Shown here piece by piece: positions 54,143 through 60,882 of a DNA stretch of 64,000 nucleotides (position 1 is its first letter; the number at the start of each line of letters is the position of its first letter). The stretch is taken from contig DS990592.1 in NCBI GenBank assembly GCA_000155695.1, forward strand, positions 4,043,820 through 4,107,819. The letters are read 5' to 3'. The notes beneath the pieces are model-generated. The model was not told where the DNA came from, did no database searches, and saw only the letters and a program-made list of their open reading frames with translations. Source of the DNA: Verrucomicrobiia bacterium DG1235 (GTDB taxonomy: Bacteria > Verrucomicrobiota > Verrucomicrobiia > Opitutales > Opitutaceae). Both the position numbers and the translations under genes were made by a program.

Positions 54143-54454
54143 CTAAGGATTATCGAGAGGCGTCGCTCCATCAAGGAGCGGCAGCTTTTTTAGAATCCTT
54201 TGAAAGGTGACAGGCTTGCGACCGGTGAAGCCCAGCGCGGCTTGGGCGACGAATTCTTCGAGGATAACTTTTCCGTCGAGGATGCGGCTGATGGTATTGG
54301 AGCCGGTTTGGGTGTTGCCCTCGGAGTCCTGCCAGCTGACTTCCCAGTGGCCGATCCAGAAGTCGAGGGCGTCGGGGGAGGGTAGATTTGTTTCAGCGTG
54401 GGTGAAGCTTGTGATAGAAAGGATTGAGGCGGCGAGGGTGGGTCAGGGCTTCAT
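54143..54454 (-). pseudogene. Broken DUF1579-like secreted protein gene
   Basis: The minus strand reads ATG AAG CCC TGA and then continues in the same frame through a signal-peptide-like stretch (PTLAASILSITSFTHA). After that come DALDFWIGHWEVSWQDSEG and TGSNTISRILDGKVILEEF, a pattern I know from DUF1579-like proteins (DFWIG-W). After EEF the sequence no longer resembles the family and ends at a TAG, so it is both nonsense-mutated at codon 4 and truncated to about 100 codons, against about 150-170 for relatives. It lies between two sensor kinase genes on the same strand. A sequencing error at codon 4 would not explain the missing C-terminus. Confidence 0.65.
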
Positions 54455-54477
54455 GGCGGGACTGAGTGGCGGGTGTT

Positions 54478-55683
54478 TTAGGGTTCTTTTTTGGAGGGCA
54501 AGGTGAGGCGGGCGAGGGTGCCTTTTCCGTATTCTGATTCGATTTGCAGGCTTCCTCCGAGGCGGGTGGCGAATTGTTTGCAGAGGGTGAGCCCGAGGCC
54601 GGAGCCGAGCTCGCCGCTTGTGCCTGCGGTGCTGTAGGAGGATTCGAGGTCGAAGAGGGTAGGTAGAGCGTGTGGTTTGATTCCTATTCCGAAGTCTTCG
54701 ACGGTGAGGCTGAGGGTTTCGCCGATGGGCTGGGCGGAAATTCGTATTTCGCTGTCGGGGTGCGAGAATTTGAGGGCGTTGGAAAGGAGGTTTTGGGTGA
54801 TGGATTGGAGCATGCTCGGGTCTGCCCAAGCGGTGAGGTCAGGATTGCAGCTGATGTTTACTTCGATACGCTTGGCTGTGCTTCTTCCGGAGAGGGCGGC
54901 TTTGGCTGATTCCAATGTTTCGAGCAGCTTCATTTCTTGGGGTTCGAATTTGAAGCGTCCCTGTTCGAACTGGACCATTTGCAGAAGGTTTTCGGCGGTC
55001 TTTCGGGTGACTTTGGCGTTGGCTAGCAGGTAGCCTTTGAACTTTTGCTCGTCTTCAGGGCTGAGACCGGATTCGGGATCGAGAAGCATTTCAGCGATGG
55101 AGAGGACAGAGCTGAGGGGCGAGCGCAGGTCGTGTGACAGGATGGAGAAGAAGCGGTTTTTCGATTCGTTGAGTTTTTCGAGCCTGTCGTGGGCGAGTCG
55201 TAGCTCGAGATTGGCGCAGACTTGTTTGGAAAGGTGGCGGAGGGCCTCTTTTTGCTTTTCGCTCAATTCTCGCGTTTCGGTGTCTATGACGCAAAGGGTT
55301 CCGAGGGCTTGGCGGTCGTGGGTGACGATGGGGGAGCCTGCGTAGAAGCGGATATCGGGGGCTCCGGTAACGAGAGGATTGTCGCGGAATCGCTTGTCTT
55401 TCGTAGCGTCTGGGACGAGGAGCATCTCTTCTGGCTCGAGAATGGCGTGGGCGCAGAATGCGAGTTCACGCGAGGTTTCCTTGGCATCGAGTCCGACCTT
55501 CGCTTTGAACCATTGACGCTCTTCGTCTATGAGGCTGATGAGCGCGATAGGAACTTCGCAGATGATGGCGGCAAGTTTCGCGATACTGTCGAACAGCTCT
55601 TCGTTTTCTGTATCCAGAATTTGGTAGCGTTTGAGAGCTTCAAGACGATCTGGCTCGTTTTCTGGAATTGGGGCGACGGTCAT
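54478..55683 (-). CDS. GAF-domain sensor histidine kinase
   Basis: A 401-aa cytosolic kinase with no membrane segment. The N-terminal 160 residues form a GAF domain of the type seen in many two-component kinases (LDTENEELFDSIAKLAA, LISLIDEERQWFKAKVGL, ALGTLCVID). HisKA follows with His184 in FFSILSHDLRSPLSSVLS, then HATPase_c (NLLSNALKFSHPDSEI, DFGIGIKPHALPTLFD, GSGLGLTLCKQ). It has no receiver domain and no response regulator is adjacent, so the partner is unknown. It lies upstream of the pseudogene and the hybrid kinase. Confidence 0.9.
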   Translation of the reverse strand: MTVAPIPENEPDRLEALKRYQILDTENEELFDSIAKLAAIICEVPIALISLIDEERQWFKAKVGLDAKETSRELAFCAHAILEPEEMLLVPDATKDKRFRDNPLVTGAPDIRFYAGSPIVTHDRQALGTLCVIDTETRELSEKQKEALRHLSKQVCANLELRLAHDRLEKLNESKNRFFSILSHDLRSPLSSVLSIAEMLLDPESGLSPEDEQKFKGYLLANAKVTRKTAENLLQMVQFEQGRFKFEPQEMKLLETLESAKAALSGRSTAKRIEVNISCNPDLTAWADPSMLQSITQNLLSNALKFSHPDSEIRISAQPIGETLSLTVEDFGIGIKPHALPTLFDLESSYSTAGTSGELGSGLGLTLCKQFATRLGGSLQIESEYGKGTLARLTLPSKKEP

Positions 55684-55768
55684 TTGTGAAGTTGGTGAAG
55701 AGTAGGTAGTATTGGAGATATGTCAGGTTTCGCAATATTCGCAACGGAGTCCTAACATGGTTTTAGCA

Positions 55769-56269
55769 TTATTTTTTGCCCGTGTAGCTGGCTTGTGTTT
55801 CCGCGACTAGCTTGTCGTCTTCGATTTCTTCGGGGAGGTCGAATTGGGGGGAGCGGGGTAGCGCTGCGATGAGGTGGGCAGCGACTGCGTCGAGGTCTTT
55901 AAGTTCACATTCCCAGATCGTTATCACCTGCCAACCGAGTTTGACGAGCGCTTGTCTGGTCTGTCTGTCTCGTTGGATGTTTCGTTCGAATTTTTTCAGC
56001 CAATAGGAAGTGTTGGACTTCGGTGTAGTGGCGGACTTGCAGCCTGTGTGTCGATGCCAGAAGCATCCGTGCACGAAGATGACGGCTTGACGGGAGGGCA
56101 GAACGATGTCGGGGCGCCCGGGGAGATTTTTGTTTTTCGGACCGTTTACGGTGAAGCGATATCCGATGCGGTGGAGCAGGCTACGGACGAGGCGTTCCGG
56201 TTTGGTGTGCTTGCTTGTGACGCGGGACATCACCCAAGACCGTTTCTCTTTGGAAATCCTGTCCGCCAT
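55769..56269 (-). CDS. vsr: Very short patch repair endonuclease (Vsr)
   Basis: A 166-aa Vsr homologue. The N-terminus KRSWVMSRVTSKHTKPE is diagnostic. The catalytic site is intact: Asp54 in GRPDIVLPS, then FVHGCFWHRHTGC with His67, His72 and His74 and the zinc-binding Cys residues. Vsr nicks 5' of the T in T:G mismatches that arise by deamination of 5-methylcytosine. It is usually encoded beside a Dcm-type cytosine methylase, and none is present here. The C-terminal 25 residues (DLPEEIEDDKLVAETQ) are an unusual acidic extension. The start is ATG 56269. Confidence 0.92.
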   Translation of the reverse strand: MADRISKEKRSWVMSRVTSKHTKPERLVRSLLHRIGYRFTVNGPKNKNLPGRPDIVLPSRQAVIFVHGCFWHRHTGCKSATTPKSNTSYWLKKFERNIQRDRQTRQALVKLGWQVITIWECELKDLDAVAAHLIAALPRSPQFDLPEEIEDDKLVAETQASYTGKK

Positions 56270-56322
56270 CGATGGGAATCGTGGACTGGAACGGGCGAAA
56301 AAGCACGTCTTAGTTTAGCTCC

Positions 56323-57462
56323 TCAGAGCCAGCGAACGATTGCGTGTACGAGGGTGAGGTTTGTGAGAAGCAGGGCGCTCCAGAAGAAGGGTTTTCGCTT
56401 ATCCGATAGGAGAATGTTGAAGGCGAAGGTAAGGGGGAGGGCGATGCGGCAACCCGCCCAGTAGCCCCGCCAGACAGCGTCGCCGAGTGTGAGAAAGAGG
56501 ATACCGTAGAGGATGCCGAGCGCCCAGATGCGGCTTTGGGGAGCGGGCTTGGCGAGGAGATATACGAGTTGGAAGAGAAGTCCTCCGATGGCGAGGATGC
56601 GGAAGAAGTAGCGGTCGGAGAAGCCGTTGGCCGAGAGCTGCTGGACGGAGTCGACGATGCCTCGGTAGAGGCCGGCGAAGGGCAGTCCTATGTTGGAGGA
56701 GGAGTTTATGGTGAGGGGGAAGACGGACGAGACGTAGAGCATCCAGGCTCCGAGGGCGGCGCTTGCGCAAATGCCGGCGACGAGGCCGGCGGTAAGTCTT
56801 TTTCTGAGTGGAAATTGTTTCAAGCGCTGGGATCCCGGGACGAGGAAGAGGGCGGCGTTGATGAGAGTTGTTTCTTTGGTGAGGGCGGCGAGGGTGTTGG
56901 CGAAGAGGGCGAGTCGGCCTCGACTCTTGTCGAGCAGATAGATTGTCCCGAGGGCGAGCGTGGCGCTTGGCAGGTCTGCGAGGGAGTAGCGAACGCTCTC
57001 GAGGGCGCCCATGGAGAAGACGCAGCAGAGCCAGCGAGCGAAGTTTTCAGGTGTTCCGGGCGGAATCCAGCGCAGAAGCAAGAGCCCGCAGGCGGCGAGG
57101 CAGAAGGCGTTGAACAGTGAGTGAATCTGCAGCGCGGCGGTCGGTTTTCCGAGACCGAGTGCGTAGCTGAGCGAGGGGAGCAGGATGCGTCGAGCCCGGT
57201 AGGAAGGATGGTCGATGGCTTCCTCGAAGAGCGGATCTCGAAGCGTGGGGTCGAGAGCGATCTGGGCGTAGAATTGCCCGTCGTAGCCGGTGGAGTTCGG
57301 CTTTTTGTAGATGTCTTGCTCCGCGAGGGCTGAGATTTGCGGTAGCTCGTAGTCTTCGCCAAATCCGGCGAGTTCGCTGAATCCGTGCTTCGAGTCGAAT
57401 TTGCTGGCGAGAAGAGCTAGGAAAAAGATGGCTGCTATAGAATGGGGAAGAAAGCGTTTCAC
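56323..57462 (-). CDS. Polytopic membrane protein, cell-surface glycopolymer formation type (GT-C/GT87-like)
   Basis: A 379-aa protein with about ten predicted membrane helices and a GTG start at 57462. After the first helix stands GYDGQFYAQIALDP, a motif I associate with a family annotated as involved in cell-surface glycopolymer formation (AZOBR_p60025 type), which resembles DUF2029/GT87 mannosyltransferases. The rest is hydrophobic with few other landmarks (ALTKETTLINAALFL). It likely uses a lipid-linked sugar at the inner membrane, but no activity can be assigned. It is a single gene between vsr and a small hypothetical gene. Confidence 0.72.
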   Translation of the reverse strand: MKRFLPHSIAAIFFLALLASKFDSKHGFSELAGFGEDYELPQISALAEQDIYKKPNSTGYDGQFYAQIALDPTLRDPLFEEAIDHPSYRARRILLPSLSYALGLGKPTAALQIHSLFNAFCLAACGLLLLRWIPPGTPENFARWLCCVFSMGALESVRYSLADLPSATLALGTIYLLDKSRGRLALFANTLAALTKETTLINAALFLVPGSQRLKQFPLRKRLTAGLVAGICASAALGAWMLYVSSVFPLTINSSSNIGLPFAGLYRGIVDSVQQLSANGFSDRYFFRILAIGGLLFQLVYLLAKPAPQSRIWALGILYGILFLTLGDAVWRGYWAGCRIALPLTFAFNILLSDKRKPFFWSALLLTNLTLVHAIVRWL

Positions 57463-57546
57463 TCCGAGTTTGCTGTTTGGGAGGGGTGAAACTTTGGCGC
57501 GGGCGACGGCTTGGCGAGTCCAAAGGATCGGCGAGTTTTGACCGCG

Positions 57547-57566
57547 GCCTCGTAGGGGTGCGAGGC
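57547..57566. terminator. Small hairpin downstream of the 64-aa gene
   Basis: A perfect 6-bp stem GCCTCG/CGAGGC with an 8-base loop lies 20 bp beyond the stop codon of the minus-strand small gene. No T run follows, so termination is only suggested by position. Confidence 0.4.
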
Positions 57567-57585
57567 GAGCTGGAGAGTGTTTGGA

Positions 57586-57780
57586 TTAGTTGAGCTCGAA
57601 AGCGTGGCCCAGCATTCCGCGGGTGCTGACGCAGACGTCGTCGTCCTCGGACATCACCAGGCAGCGTTGCATCAGGGAGATGCGCGCCAGCTCCTCTGGG
57701 GAGGATTGGATGCTGTCCGCCGCGGCGTTCAACATGGACCACTCGTCTTCGCTCAATCGTATTTCAATTCTTGTATTCAC
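57586..57780 (-). CDS. Small hypothetical protein, ribbon-helix-helix-like (64 aa)
   Basis: The N-terminus MNTRIEIRLSEDEWSMLNAAADSI has the alternating strand followed by a helix that ribbon-helix-helix DNA-binding proteins show (cf. RI-LR---E----L). The middle EELARISLMQRCLVMSEDDD could form the second helix. The C-terminal 15 residues are unassigned. It may be a small transcriptional regulator. There is no toxin-like partner next to it. It is divergent from the HDOD gene, sharing a 210-bp spacer in which I recognise no operator. Confidence 0.5.
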   Translation of the reverse strand: MNTRIEIRLSEDEWSMLNAAADSIQSSPEELARISLMQRCLVMSEDDDVCVSTRGMLGHAFELN

Positions 57781-57990
57781 GACTAGGTTTATCGGTTTTT
57801 GCGTAGAGGAATTTAGGCTTTAGAGAAATTTTCTGAGTAATTCACACTACTGAGACTGCGTGCTCTCGCTCCACGCGTGTTTTGGATTGGTACCTAAGCT
57901 CTGGGAATCTCGCACTAATTTCAGTCAGCTAATTCCTCAACTCACGGCGATCTTAGTCGATGAAAGACTACGAACTAATTTCGGCCTATT

Positions 57991-58923
57991 ATGATCAACT
58001 ACCCGCTAACTGTAGAAGAACTCGTATGCGACCTCGAAGAAATGTCGGTCGCTCCACAGATTTTGCCGCAGATGCAGGCAATGGTTTCGGACTGTAATAC
58101 CAATCCGGACGACATTCGAGACATGATCCGAATGGATGCTGCTCTCACTTCCATGATTCTGAAGACGGCGAACAGCGCTTACTTCAACCCAGGCTACCAC
58201 ATTGACTCGATCGATGATGCGATCATGCAGCTCGGCTTCAGCGATGTTTATCAAATCGTCACGATGCTGGCCTTTTCGGAGGTCATGGCCAAGCCGCTTG
58301 AGACTTATGCGTTGAGCGCCGGTCAATTCTGGCGTCGCTCGGTGGCTTGCGCCTTAGCCATGGAACGTCTCGCTCGCAAGTACGGCGAGGATCCGGGGGT
58401 CGCTTACACGATTGGCCTTCTGCATGGGCTCGGCATGGTGTTCATCGAGAAGGAGCTCGCGGATCGCGGGCAGGAAGTCGCTTTTCAGAACAAGCTTCCG
58501 GAGGATGTCGCCATCGCTTCGGAGGAAATGGAGATCTTTGGTTTGAACCACGCAAAGGTGGGCGCGTCTGTGATGCGTCGCTGGGGTTTCTCGGACGAGA
58601 TCGTGGTACCGGTCTACTGCCAGTTTGAGCCTTCGGAAGCGGGCAATCACGAACGCATGGCCTGCCTAATCTCTTTCGCTAAGCGGATGATCGGTACGAT
58701 CATCGATGACGGTTTTGGCGGGACAGCGATGCCCGGCCCGGATCCTTTGCTGATCGCATTGCTGCATCTCAGCAAGGAAGAGTACCAGAAGGTTGTCGTC
58801 TCGCTGCGAGAAAACTTTGCTAAAGCTCAAGGGCTGGTAGGCGATGTACTTCCGAGCAAGCAAGGCGCGAAGAAGGCGGTCGAAACTAAGCTCGGCTACG
58901 GCGGTCGCCGCATTCGCGACTAG
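57991..58923 (+). CDS. HDOD-domain signalling protein
   Basis: A 310-aa cytosolic protein that is mostly one HDOD domain (about 20-240). SVAPQILPQMQAMV, DAALTSMILKTANSAYF, SIDDAIMQLGFSDVYQIV and GLLHGLGMVFIEKEL are the usual HDOD landmarks. GLNHAKVGASVMRRWGFSD marks the second half. HDOD proteins lack the HD metal residues and act as scaffolds in c-di-GMP, chemotaxis or two-component pathways. The C-terminal 50 residues are basic (KQGAKKAVETKLGYGGRRIRD). The Hpt protein follows after 47 bp, so the two probably form an operon. Confidence 0.87.
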   Translation: MINYPLTVEELVCDLEEMSVAPQILPQMQAMVSDCNTNPDDIRDMIRMDAALTSMILKTANSAYFNPGYHIDSIDDAIMQLGFSDVYQIVTMLAFSEVMAKPLETYALSAGQFWRRSVACALAMERLARKYGEDPGVAYTIGLLHGLGMVFIEKELADRGQEVAFQNKLPEDVAIASEEMEIFGLNHAKVGASVMRRWGFSDEIVVPVYCQFEPSEAGNHERMACLISFAKRMIGTIIDDGFGGTAMPGPDPLLIALLHLSKEEYQKVVVSLRENFAKAQGLVGDVLPSKQGAKKAVETKLGYGGRRIRD

Positions 58924-58970
58924 AAGACTTCCCTCTTAAATTCAAAGACAACGACAATACTAGGAACACA

Positions 58971-59348
58971 ATGAGCGACTCAGAACTGATCGACTGGGAA
59001 CAGCTGGAAATGATTTTCGGCGAAGAGGAAGATGAATTTGACGAAGATATGGCGGAGCTGTTTCACGAATTCGTGGAAGATGGGAACGGTCAGTTTGCCG
59101 TGATCAACAGTGTCGAGTTTGAAGCGGAGCGCCAGCGCATCGCAAAGGAGTCGCACAAGCTCAAGGGGTCTGCCAGTAACTTTGGCTTCGCTCGTGTCGC
59201 CTGTCTGCTCGCCCATATCGAAGACGACATCGAAACGATTACGCCTGAGGATTTTTCCCAGAGCATTGCGGAAGCGAGAAGCGGATTCGACAAGAGCATT
59301 GAGACTGTGGTCGCTCGTTATCCGGGACTTTCGGACGGACCCAACTGA
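58971..59348 (+). CDS. Histidine phosphotransfer (Hpt) protein
   Basis: A 125-aa single Hpt domain. The phosphorylated His62 is in AKESHKLKGSASNFGF, the standard Hpt motif, preceded by an acidic helix (EEEDEFDEDMAELFHEF). It should relay phosphate between a hybrid kinase receiver and a response regulator. The hybrid kinase at 50429-54139 ends with a receiver and has no Hpt, so it is a possible partner, and SixA (29487-29975) is a possible phosphatase. Both links are inferred. It is downstream of the HDOD gene and followed by a terminator. Confidence 0.88.
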   Translation: MSDSELIDWEQLEMIFGEEEDEFDEDMAELFHEFVEDGNGQFAVINSVEFEAERQRIAKESHKLKGSASNFGFARVACLLAHIEDDIETITPEDFSQSIAEARSGFDKSIETVVARYPGLSDGPN

Positions 59349-59390
59349 AAGGGTAAGCGTTCGTAGCGCCACTCTAGACTTTTTCGTACC

Positions 59391-59420
59391 GGCGAGCCCT
59401 CTATCGGGGCTCGCCGTTTT
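59391..59420 (+). terminator. Rho-independent terminator after the HDOD-Hpt pair
   Basis: A stem GGCGAGCCC (59391-59399) / GGGCTCGCC (59407-59415) is followed directly by a run of five T residues. Confidence 0.88.
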
Positions 59421-59475
59421 TATGCCACGCTTCGCGCTGGACTCGCGGCCTTCGACTTGCCTTGAATGGAGTTAG

Positions 59476-59907
59476 ATGAAGCAGGCGGTTTCGCAGTCCC
59501 TTTTGATTTTGGCTTTGGCCGTTGTTTTGAGCGTGGTCGCATTCGTGTTGCGGCCGGAGGCCTTGCCCTGGAGCGCGACCGAGCACGAGGTGGATTTGGA
59601 GGCGGCCCGATTGCTGGATGGGGCTCTTTGGGTGGATGCGCGGGTGGAGGAGGATTTTAAGCGCGGCCATCTGAATGGAGCTATTTCTGTGAACGAGGAG
59701 AATTGGGAGATGGGATTCATGGCCTTACTTGAAGTCTGGACGCCTGGTTCGCCGATTGTGGTTTATTGCTCGAGTCAGTCCTGTCTTCGTTCGCATCACG
59801 TAGCGGAGCGCCTGAGGGAGGAGCTGGGGGTCGAGGAGGCCTTCGCTCTAGATGGAGGATGGGAAGCGATGGTCGAAGTGGGGCTTGTGGAAGGAGGCGA
59901 TCGATGA
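59476..59907 (+). CDS. Membrane-anchored rhodanese-like protein
   Basis: A 143-aa protein with one N-terminal membrane helix (about 6-25) and a rhodanese domain facing the periplasm. ALWVDARVEEDFKRGHLNGA is the conserved rhodanese start. The active-site loop is YCSSQSC with the catalytic Cys98 and a second Cys103, followed by SHHVAERLREELG and ALDGGWEAMVE. It may transfer sulfane sulfur or act in thiol chemistry. Its stop codon overlaps the start of the MauE/DoxX gene (ATGA at 59904-59907), and a peroxiredoxin and TonB receptor follow. The start is ATG 59476. Confidence 0.88.
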   Translation: MKQAVSQSLLILALAVVLSVVAFVLRPEALPWSATEHEVDLEAARLLDGALWVDARVEEDFKRGHLNGAISVNEENWEMGFMALLEVWTPGSPIVVYCSSQSCLRSHHVAERLREELGVEEAFALDGGWEAMVEVGLVEGGDR

Positions 59908-60323
59908 GTTTACGGATTTTCAGCTGGGTCCTCTACGCGGTGGTAGGAGCGTTTTTCGCGATTGCCGCGACGGTTAAGATTGTTGATCCGGAGGCGTTTC
60001 TGTCCTCCTTGTTGACCTATCAGGTGTTTCCTCAAGGCCTTGCGACGGTGCTGGCGCTTTTCGCTCCGGTCCTCGAGCTACTGGTGGCGATCTGTTTGAT
60101 CACTGGAATTCTTCGCAAGGGAGCGACCTTGCTAACGGTGGCGATGCTGGCGCTTTTCATTGCGCTGGTTGCCCAGGGAATGGTTCGCGGATTGGAAATG
60201 GATTGCGGGTGTTTTGGCTCGAACAGTCTTCAGACTACGGCTGATTACGCCTTAAAGATCGGTCAGAATATCATGTTGCTGGGGGCGATGTTTGTAGCCC
60301 GTTTCCTAGAAGACAAAAAATAG
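59904..60323 (+). CDS. MauE/DoxX-family redox-associated membrane protein
   Basis: A 139-aa protein with four membrane helices. The family motif DCGCFG (Cys101, Cys103) lies between helices 3 and 4. Proteins of this type support disulfide or thiol metabolism at the membrane (MauE in methylamine dehydrogenase maturation, DoxX relatives elsewhere). ATG 59904 overlaps the rhodanese stop codon and has a good Shine-Dalgarno sequence (AAGGAGG, six bases upstream). The peroxiredoxin gene follows after 13 bp, so the three are one operon. Confidence 0.87.
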   Translation: MSLRIFSWVLYAVVGAFFAIAATVKIVDPEAFLSSLLTYQVFPQGLATVLALFAPVLELLVAICLITGILRKGATLLTVAMLALFIALVAQGMVRGLEMDCGCFGSNSLQTTADYALKIGQNIMLLGAMFVARFLEDKK

Positions 60324-60336
60324 CTCGCGTACACTT

Positions 60337-60813
60337 ATGATACAAACAGGCGAAACAATTGACCTCGCATTTCCAGTCCGGGCCGCCATCGCTGCAGAGA
60401 AGTGGGAGGGTATGTTAAGCGAACTCGTCACTCGGCCTACTATTGTGTCGGTCTACATGCGAAACAATACGAGCAGTTGCGACAAGCAGACTCAGCAACT
60501 GCAGCTCGCGTCAGCGAAACTGGACGCGCTTGGCGTTGGCTTGATCGGGCTGAGCAAGGATACGCCCGGATCGCACCAGAAATACGCTTGTAAGCTGGAG
60601 TTGGACTTTCCATTGGTTTCGGACCCGGATCATGCTTTCGCCAAGGCTGTGAAGTCGCTGGTGGAGAAGAAGATGTATGGGAAGATGTTTATGGGGCCAA
60701 CTCGCTCCGCCTATTTGATCGACCCCCAAGGTAGCGTTTTGGGGGTGATCGAGAAGGTTGATTCCGCGAATCATGCAGCTCAATTGCTGGAATTGGCGAA
60801 GGCGCTCGATTAG
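60337..60813 (+). CDS. Peroxiredoxin (Bcp/AhpC-TSA-like)
   Basis: A 158-aa thioredoxin-fold protein. VYMRNNTSSCDKQTQQL carries the peroxidatic site TSSC (Thr45, Cys48). Next is LIGLSKDTPGSHQKYACKLELDF, like the Bcp/PrxQ middle region, and Arg in GPTRSAYLIDPQG matches the conserved Arg of the active site. It should reduce hydroperoxides using a thiol donor. It has no signal peptide. It follows the rhodanese and MauE genes in one transcription unit, and the TonB receptor begins 69 bp downstream. Confidence 0.87.
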   Translation: MIQTGETIDLAFPVRAAIAAEKWEGMLSELVTRPTIVSVYMRNNTSSCDKQTQQLQLASAKLDALGVGLIGLSKDTPGSHQKYACKLELDFPLVSDPDHAFAKAVKSLVEKKMYGKMFMGPTRSAYLIDPQGSVLGVIEKVDSANHAAQLLELAKALD

Positions 60814-60882
60814 CGGAAGTTATTGTTAAGTGGTAAGTCTTTTTGGTTTACTAAAGGCCCGCTTTGGTGTGTTTCGGGTCGC

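Noticed and set aside
55769-57780. vsr and nearby small RHH-like gene considered as a restriction or toxin-antitoxin island
   Set aside because: No methylase, restriction enzyme or toxin-like ORF accompanies them, and the gene between is a surface-polymer membrane protein.
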